Source: Symbiopectobacterium purcellii_A (lineage in GTDB: Bacteria > Pseudomonadota > Gammaproteobacteria > Enterobacterales > Enterobacteriaceae). From it: a stretch of DNA of 64,000 nucleotides. Under the pieces are notes generated by a model that was not told the origin of the DNA, searched no databases, and was given only the letters and a program-made list of their open reading frames with translations. Each line of letters begins with the position of its first letter. The stretch's first letter is position 1. The position numbers were made by a program, and so were the translations under genes. The stretch lies in the NCBI RefSeq assembly GCF_052050035.1, contig NZ_CP189882.1, positions 2,976,001-3,040,000 on the forward strand, given 5' to 3'. Of this stretch, positions 58,533 through 64,000 are shown piece after piece.

Positions 58533-59557
58533 CAGCAGGATTTCACAGCATCAGCCCCGAACCAGAAATGGGTCGGTGACATCACTTACTTATGGACGGA
58601 AGCGGGTTGGGTTTATCTGGCTGTAATAATTGATTTATTTTCACGAGCCGTTGTGGGATGGTCAATGTCGGTAAGGATGAAGTCGGGCCTGGTCTGCGAT
58701 GCCCTGCAGATGGCCCTGAGCCGACGGGGTTCCCCAGAGGGCGTCATCGTCCACTCGGATCGTGGCAGTCAGTACTGTTCTGATGATTATCAGAAGTTAA
58801 TTAAAATCAGTAAATTAACATGTAGCATGAGTGGAAAAGGCAACTGTTATGATAACGCGTGTGCTGAAAGTTTTTTTCACAGTTTGAAGGTGGAGCTGAT
58901 CCACGGCGAACACTTTCCTGACCGGGAAACCATGAAATCTGAGGTGTTTAACTACATTGAGGTGGATTACAATCAGAAACGGCGGCATAGCACGCTGGGC
59001 TATGTCAGCCCGATGGTATTTGAACGACAAGTCCTCTCTTAAGGGCGTGTCCACCAAGTCTGGGCCAGATCACCTTGAGTAGGCCTGATTCACCCAGAAG
59101 CTCCTGAGGGGAGTGGCAATCCTGAAGCAGTTGGTCAATAAGTTCTTTGCTGATAGGCATTTTTTGTCCTCTGAAGGTTTTCCTCAAAATGCCATTTACA
59201 CAGATCTTTTTACACTCTCGCTTCAGATGGACGCTCACAACTTTATCGTGATGCTTATCGCCGTCGCAACGTTGTAGAAAGATGTTTTGGCCGTTTAAAG
59301 GAATATAGACGGATTGCCACACGTTATGAAAAAACGGCAAGAAACTATCTAGCAATGGTGAAACTGGGCTGCATCCGCTTGTTTTACGCCCGGTTACGTA
59401 ATTAAGGGACACAGCCTAATGCTATTGATCGTCGGCGTGATGTCATTGGGACGACTGGCCGATTTCAACACTCAGATAGACCGGATTGTGTCCAGTGGCT
59501 ATCCGCTCACGGTAAAGGGAAACCAACTGATTGGTGAACTTAATGGTTATGCACTTA

Positions 59558-60424
59558 GAGCCTATCCCAAAAGGAATTGTCAGTTAATAAGTAATGGCAA
59601 TTTCTGAGGGAAGTATGGCAAGCAATAAGTCGCAGATCAGCGATGAACTCTGGGGGGAAATGGTTCCGTTGCTCCCGGAACACAAAACCCACCATCCGCT
59701 GGGTACGCATCGCAGGCGGGTTGATAATCGTGCCGCAATGAACGCCATTCTCTTTGTGCTCAGAACGGGTTGCCAGTGGAATGCCCTGAATGCCACCGGG
59801 ATATGCTCGTCAAGCTCCGCTCACCGCCGCTTCCAGGAGTGGCGGGATGCAGGAGTTTTTGAACGGTTCTGGCAGAACGGGTTGCTGGCCTGCGAGCAGC
59901 TGGATGCTATCGACTGGTCATGGCTGTCGATGGATGGTTGTATGACGAAGTCACCGCTGGCAGGCTCAAAAAAACAGGACGGAATCCCACAGACCGGGGG
60001 AAACAGGGTGTAAAGCGTAGCCTGATGACCGATGCGAACGGGCTTCCCCTCTCTCTGGTTGTCTCAGGGGCAAATACCCACGACATAAAGCTGGTTGCTG
60101 ATACTCTCGACGCCCTTCAGACGGGCAGACGCGGCAGAAAGCTCCGCCTCTGTCTGGACAAAGGCTATGAAGCCGGATGGCTGGAGGCCTGTCTGAAAAG
60201 TCGTCGTTACGAACCTCATATCCAGTCAAGGAAAGAGGAGTCGGAAGCCATCAAAAACACGGATTTTAAAGCTCACCGCTGGGTAGTGGAGAGAACGCAC
60301 AGCTGGATGAATCGCTTTCGTCGGGTTCTGACTCGCTGGGAGAAGAAAGTCGAAAATTATGAGGCGATGCTGCATTTTACCTGCGGCATCATTGTCTGGA
60401 ATAAAATCCTATTGGGATAGCTTC
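59558..60424 (+). mobile_element. IS1031-type (IS5 family) element
   Basis: 867 bp with ends gagcctatcccaaaagg and cctattgggatagcttc. A 3-bp duplication TTA (59555-59557 and 60425-60427) fits the TNA target of the IS1031 group. It lies in the chemotaxis receptor gene. Confidence 0.9.
59615..60420 (+). CDS. IS1031-type transposase, two frames joined at an A7 tract
   Basis: The first frame starts MASNKSQISDELWGEMVPLL at 59615 (GGAAG upstream) and ends at 60013. The second continues from about 59965 (KKTGRNPTDRGKQGVKRSLM) to 60420. A run of seven A residues at about 59969-59975 marks the change. The joined protein of about 268 residues has Asp in LSMDGCMTKSPL, Asp in LCLDKGYEAG and Glu in WVVERTHSWMNRF. 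It is active only if the slip occurs. Confidence 0.85.
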
Positions 60425-60779
60425 TTAGCCAACAGCGCGTATTGTTGACGACATCAGAATAGAATATCAAAAAAGAGATGGAGTCGATGAAACAGCGCAC
60501 TGTCACTGTTTCCGCGTTGATGGAAGAATTACGTAAATCCGCCAATGACACGCGCTCACAAGCGATATTACAAGACATTAATCAGGCGCGTGGGGATTTT
60601 CATACCTCTAGCACCAAGTTCGCTGGATATATCAATGCCGGTGATACCGCTGCCGCGCTCAATGAGTTTATGACGGCAACCGAGAAAAGTATTCAGGCTT
60701 ACAAAGCCGCCATTAGCGCGTTTATTGACCACCGTGATGACCAGATGTCGGTCTCGCAGCAGCAGGTGGCGCAAAGCTA

Positions 60780-61663
60780 TATAGCTAAACGACTTAATTT
60801 TGATTACATTATTTAAATGAGCTATTCAATTGATTTTAGACGTAAAGTGATATCTACACGGAAAAACGAAGGGTTGAGTATCCGAGAAACAGCGAAGCAA
60901 TTTCGGATTGGCCCTGCCTCTGTATCGCGTTGGATTAATCAAATAGAGTCAAAAGCATCGACCACGCGTCAGCGAAAGATCGATAAATCCGAGTTGATAA
61001 AAGATGTTGAACAATATCCAGATGCTTACCAAAAAGAACGTGCAGAGCGTTTTGGCGTTTGTCAGAAGGCCATTTGGCAAGCGCTTAAAAAGCTGGGATT
61101 GACCTATAAAAAAAACTCTACGTCATCCGAAAGCCGACGAAAACGCCCGGCAGGGATTTCAACAAAAAAAACAACAGTATGAAAAAGAAGGTAAACCTAT
61201 TGTTTTTATTGATGAAAGTGGTTTTTCACACGATGCCCCACGGACTCACGGCTATTCCCCAAAAGGTCAACGGTGTTTTGGCCTGAAGAACTGGGGAGCT
61301 AGGGGAAGAACAAATGTTATCGGCGCTTTATTAGGCACAACGCTGTTTGCTATCGGATTATTTGATATCAATATTAACAGCGATGTTTTCTATGCCTGGG
61401 TCACACAAGTCCTTATCCCAGTACTCCCTAAAAACAGTGTAATCATGATGGACAATGCCACTTTTCACAAAAAACATAATATTCAACAAGTCATCATCGA
61501 TGCAGGGTATATGGTGGAGTATTTGCCTACATATTCGCCAGATCTTAACCCAATTGAGCATAAATGGGCACAAGCAAAAAGCAAAAAAAGAGAGATGGGT
61601 TGCGATACAGAGAGTTTGTTCTCAGTCCATATGGTGTAATCAAAATTAAGTCGCTTGGCTATA
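60780..61663 (+). mobile_element. IS630-family element e, complete
   Basis: 884 bp, complete ends, TA target, inserted in the chemotaxis receptor gene at the end of the periplasmic domain. The host frame continues directly on both sides. Confidence 0.95.
60817..61639 (+). CDS. IS630-family transposase (two frames joined at an A8 tract)
   Basis: OrfA 60817-61182, A8 tract near 61109, then the DDE frame to 61639 (FSVHMV). It is nearly identical to the copies at 54747 and 57686, with all catalytic segments present. The simple insertion here shows that this version can move. Confidence 0.88.
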
Positions 61664-62660
61664 CCAACACCCGACTGTTGCTGGTGGGGATGATCCTTGC
61701 AGCCATTCTGGTCAGCGTGATCGTAGCTGCCGCTATCACTCGCAGTGTCACGCATCCACTTAATGATGCATTCTCTATTGCCTAGCGTGTTTCGACCGGG
61801 GATCTCACCTCGGATATTCTTGTCACGCGCAAGGATGAAACCGGTTTATTGCTACAGGCGTTAAGGAATATGAATGACAGCCTGCGCCATATTGTCAGCC
61901 AGGTGCGTGATGGTGCGGAAAGCATATCCAGTGCCGCAGGCCAGATCGCCGCAGGCAATCAGGATTTGTCAGCCCGTACCGAAAAGCAGGCGAGCTCGCT
62001 GGAGCAGACGGCATCCTCGATGGAGCAATTAACGGCAACCATTAAAAACACCGCAGATAATACGACGGAAGCGACACAGCTTGCCGCGCAGGGGTCACAA
62101 ACGGTACGCGAGAGCGGTGAGTTGATGAATGACGTCACCACCGAAATGCGTGGCATTCGTGAATCCTCTCAGCGGATGGCGGAAATTATCGGCGTGATCG
62201 ACAGCATTGCTTTTCAAACCAATATTCTCGCGCTGAATGCGGCCGTTGAAGCGGCGCGTGCCGGTGAGCAGGGGCGCGGTTTTGCCGTGGTAGCAAGCGA
62301 GGTCCGCGCGTTGGCACAGCGTAGCGCGACGGCGGCGAAAGAAATTAAAGAGCTGATTGATGGCTCTGTTGAAAAGGTGCTCCAGGGTATGGTACTGGTG
62401 GAGAAAACCGCCGTTTCCATGCAGACGCTGGTGACTAACGTTGAGGGAGTTAACGGCATTAAGCGTGTTGCTTAATAGTGAAATAAGGGTGTTTCGGTGA
62501 TTGAAGTAAATTTTACGCTGTTCTGAGATGGAAATTCCAAAGACCGGCGCTAAGGAGTAAGAAGGTATCATCAATAAAGGGTCTACGATTCCGTAAAATT
62601 TGGGTCATGCAACCGAGGCGCTTGATACCCGCGATGGCGTGTTCAACTGTAATACGGATG

Positions 62661-63969
62661 GAGTCTGTAAAGAATTTTGTGTAAATGGCTCCATTGCTTA
62701 ACCGGAGATTCGTTCTCCATACATCAACATGAATTGGCTCATAGCAGGTTTCCAGTCTCTGATTGGCAAGGTCCATTTAGCAGAGATATTATGCAAGGCT
62801 AGATAGAGTAATTTTATCACCGAGTCATCCGTTGGAAATATTCGTCGCGTTTTCCTTATCTTGCGCAATGAAGCATTTAACGACTCTATCGCGTTGGTGG
62901 TGTAGATAACCTTGCGGATCTCCGGCGGAAAGTCAAAAATGACGATGAGACGTTCCCAATTATTTCTCCACGACGGGCTGATCGTCGGGAACTGTTCATC
63001 CCATTTGGCCGCGAAGGCATCCAGGGCCTCTTCAGCGCCCTCTAGCGTTGCGGAACTATAGATGGTGCGCAGGTCAGCAGCAACGGCCTTACGCTCTTTC
63101 CAGCCGACGTAGCGCAGCGAGTTCCGCACCTGATGCACAATGCAGAGCTGTACCCGCGTATGCGGGTAAACAGCTTCAATGGCATCAGGAAAGCCTTTCA
63201 GGCCATCGCAGCAGGCGACGAAGATGTCCTTTAGCCCACGATTTTTCAGTTCTGTCATCACAGATAACCAGAACTTGGCCCCCTCAGTTTTGGCTATCCA
63301 TAGCCCCAGCAGCTCTTTTTCGCGCTGGCCGTTGACGCCGAGGGCCAGATAAACAGACTTGTTGGCCACGGCTCCGCCGTCCTGGCTTTTGACAACAATA
63401 CAGTCAAGGTAAACAATGGGATAAAGCGCATCCAGCGGCCGTTGCTGCCAGCGCTTAACTTCATCCATCACAGCATTGGTCACTTGAGAAATGAAGCCAG
63501 CGGAAACATCGACCCCGTAGACTTCTTTAAAGTGTGCCTGAATATCACGGGTTGATAACCCTCTGGAATAGAGAGAAATAATGCGGTCATCGAAGCCGTT
63601 AAGCTGTTTTTCGTGCTTACCGATCAGTGTCGGCTCGAAGGTACTGTTGCGGTCGCGCGGAATATCGAGCTCGATCTCCCCATTTTGGCTACGTACGCTC
63701 TTGGATGTCTTGCCATTGCGTGAGTTGCCTGAATGATTACCAGCCGGGTCATGCTTAGCATACCCAAGGTGCATCTCCATCTCAGCTTCAAGAACCCGTT
63801 CCGCCAGTCTTTTAGTCAGCACCTTGAGTAGGCCTGATTCACCCAGCAGATCCTGAGGGGAGTGACAATCTTGAAGCAGTTGGTCAATAAGTTCGTTGCT
63901 GATAGGCATTTTGTTATCCTTTGAAGGTTTTCCTCAAAATGCCATTTACACAGATTATTTTACAGTCTC
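62661..63969 (-). mobile_element. IS256-family element, copy 8, intact
   Basis: 1309 bp with complete ends and a perfect 8-bp duplication tacggatg at 62653-62660 and 63970-63977. It lies in the ISL2-type transposase gene, 2 bp from the site used by copy 4. Confidence 0.95.
62698..63909 (-). CDS. IS256-family transposase, full length
   Basis: 403 residues, EMHLGY subtype. It differs from the copy at 42471 by very few residues (NGQREKELL for NGQGEKELL, LRKIRKTRR for LRKITKTRR). DDE segments are intact and the frame is clean, so it is probably active. Confidence 0.95.
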   Translation of the reverse strand: MPISNELIDQLLQDCHSPQDLLGESGLLKVLTKRLAERVLEAEMEMHLGYAKHDPAGNHSGNSRNGKTSKSVRSQNGEIELDIPRDRNSTFEPTLIGKHEKQLNGFDDRIISLYSRGLSTRDIQAHFKEVYGVDVSAGFISQVTNAVMDEVKRWQQRPLDALYPIVYLDCIVVKSQDGGAVANKSVYLALGVNGQREKELLGLWIAKTEGAKFWLSVMTELKNRGLKDIFVACCDGLKGFPDAIEAVYPHTRVQLCIVHQVRNSLRYVGWKERKAVAADLRTIYSSATLEGAEEALDAFAAKWDEQFPTISPSWRNNWERLIVIFDFPPEIRKVIYTTNAIESLNASLRKIRKTRRIFPTDDSVIKLLYLALHNISAKWTLPIRDWKPAMSQFMLMYGERISG

Positions 63970-64000
63970 TACGGATGCCCGAGATTATTTTATTTTCTTG

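Larger units (their letters stand above)
57625..59042 (+). pseudogene. IS3-family transposase OrfB (type B), central part missing
   Basis: Only VRYVFMQQ of the N-terminus remains before IS630 d. After it the frame resumes with FTASAPNQKWVGDITYLWTE and includes the DDE core: VGDITYLW, VIVHSDRGSQYCS and NACAESFFHSLKVEL. About 120 codons normally lying between, including the HTH_21 region, are absent. The IS630 therefore marks a deletion, not a simple insertion. Confidence 0.85.
57269..59072 (+). mobile_element. IS3-family element, type B, interrupted by IS630
   Basis: The ends tgatccggcccaga (57269) and tctgggccagatca (to 59072) are inverted repeats. A 3-bp duplication, cct, flanks it at 57266-57268 and 59073-59075. 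It is inserted in IS256 copy 5. IS630 copy d sits at 57649-58532. Confidence 0.9.
50933..59160 (-). pseudogene. IS256-family transposase in three pieces
   Basis: The N-terminal codons start at 59160 (MPISKELIDQ), continue at 57268-57073 and finish at 51860-50933 (to MLMYGDRISG). The breaks are the IS3-type and ISL2-type insertions. The middle piece also has substitutions (SRDRDST, PAVNNSG) not found in other copies. No functional product is possible. Confidence 0.9.
50896..59219 (-). mobile_element. IS256-family element, copy 5, interrupted by ISL2-type and IS3-type elements
   Basis: The left end gagtctgtaaag (50896) and right end acactctc (59219) are flanked by a perfect 8-bp duplication gcttcaga at 50888-50895 and 59220-59227. 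The IS256 pieces are 50896-51863, 57070-57268 and 59073-59219. Confidence 0.92.
50305..59416 (+). mobile_element. IS427-type element (5' part missing) hosting a deep nest of IS elements
   Basis: The IS427-type sequence runs 50305-50895 and continues at 59220-59416, ending in aattaagggacacagcc. Everything between is the IS256 copy 5 inserted with duplication gcttcaga. A MITE-96 sits at 50508-50603. About 245 bp of the left end are missing at the IS30 junction. Confidence 0.9.
59417..62460 (+). pseudogene. Methyl-accepting chemotaxis protein, in pieces
   Basis: The visible N-terminal part (59419, MLLIVGVMSLGRLADFNTQI) is the end of the first membrane span and the start of the periplasmic sensor. 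An IS1031-type element follows at 59558. The sensor continues at 60425-60780 with an internal TAG near 60459. IS630 e is at 60780. The second membrane span (LLLVGMILAAILVSVIVAAA) and HAMP region follow, with another TAG at 61783. The methylation and signalling domain is clear: SARTEKQASSLEQTASSMEQ, IDSIAFQTNILALNAAVEAA and RAGEQGRGFAVVASEVRALA. An ISL2-type element cuts the end at 62461. Confidence 0.93.
62461..64000 (-). mobile_element. ISL2-type element copy 3 (continues past the window), split by IS256
   Basis: The end aagcgtgttgcttaatag begins at 62461 within the chemotaxis receptor gene. The transposase C-terminus (VEHAIAGIKRLGCM to LWNFHLRTA) is at 62469-62660, and the frame resumes after the IS256 at 63970, running out of the window. 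Confidence 0.92.

Overview
The window reads as the chromosome of an enterobacterium in an early, IS-driven stage of genome decay. The respiratory genes are closest in sequence to E. coli and Sodalis-type Enterobacterales. Nearly everything else is insertion-sequence (IS) DNA or broken host genes. From remembered family knowledge, not a search, this fits a recently host-restricted Sodalis-allied insect endosymbiont such as the rice-weevil symbiont 'Ca. Sodalis pierantonius', known for IS256, IS5-, IS630- and IS21-type expansion.

Layout. 1-6740: IS256, IS903-type (IS5 family) and MITE copies around the 3' end of a YadA-like trimeric autotransporter gene. 6741-10045: the mtfA 3' end, tRNA-Asn(GTT) with its terminator, and a P4-type integrase remnant split by an IS91-type element. 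10046-16690: an IS427-type element split by an intact IS21-type element, an IS256 inside a small overlapping gene pair, an IS1031-type fragment and an IS3-type element. 16691-20755: an IS21-like fragment, the broken regulator gene lrhA, an IS630/MITE/IS630 nest and the nuo leader. 20756-35984: nuoA-N, all 13 genes of respiratory complex I, open and free of insertions, with a terminator. 35985-45679: elaB split by IS30, an open T6SS tssK, and treC and treB as pseudogenes; treB is cut by ISL2-type and IS427-type elements. 45680-50304: an IS3 fragment cut by an IS903-type copy, an IS110-type element with 69-bp tandem repeats upstream, a 31-residue membrane protein gene and an IS30 copy. 50305-59416: a multi-level nest of IS inside IS. 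59417-64000: a chemotaxis receptor pseudogene cut by IS1031-type, IS630 and ISL2-type elements, the last carrying an IS256 at the window's end.

Two short non-autonomous families recur. MITE-189 has IS903-type ends and 9-bp target duplications (11 copies). MITE-96 has IS630-type ends and TA targets (10 copies). Several IS families here need a frameshift at a run of A residues to make the full transposase.

Biologically, the only complete pathway is NADH:quinone oxidoreductase. Trehalose uptake and hydrolysis, chemotaxis, LrhA regulation, adhesion and the ribosome-associated ElaB protein are each broken, while IS copies sit at most boundaries. Several IS copies have flanks that do not match, so the present gene order has probably been rearranged by recombination between copies.
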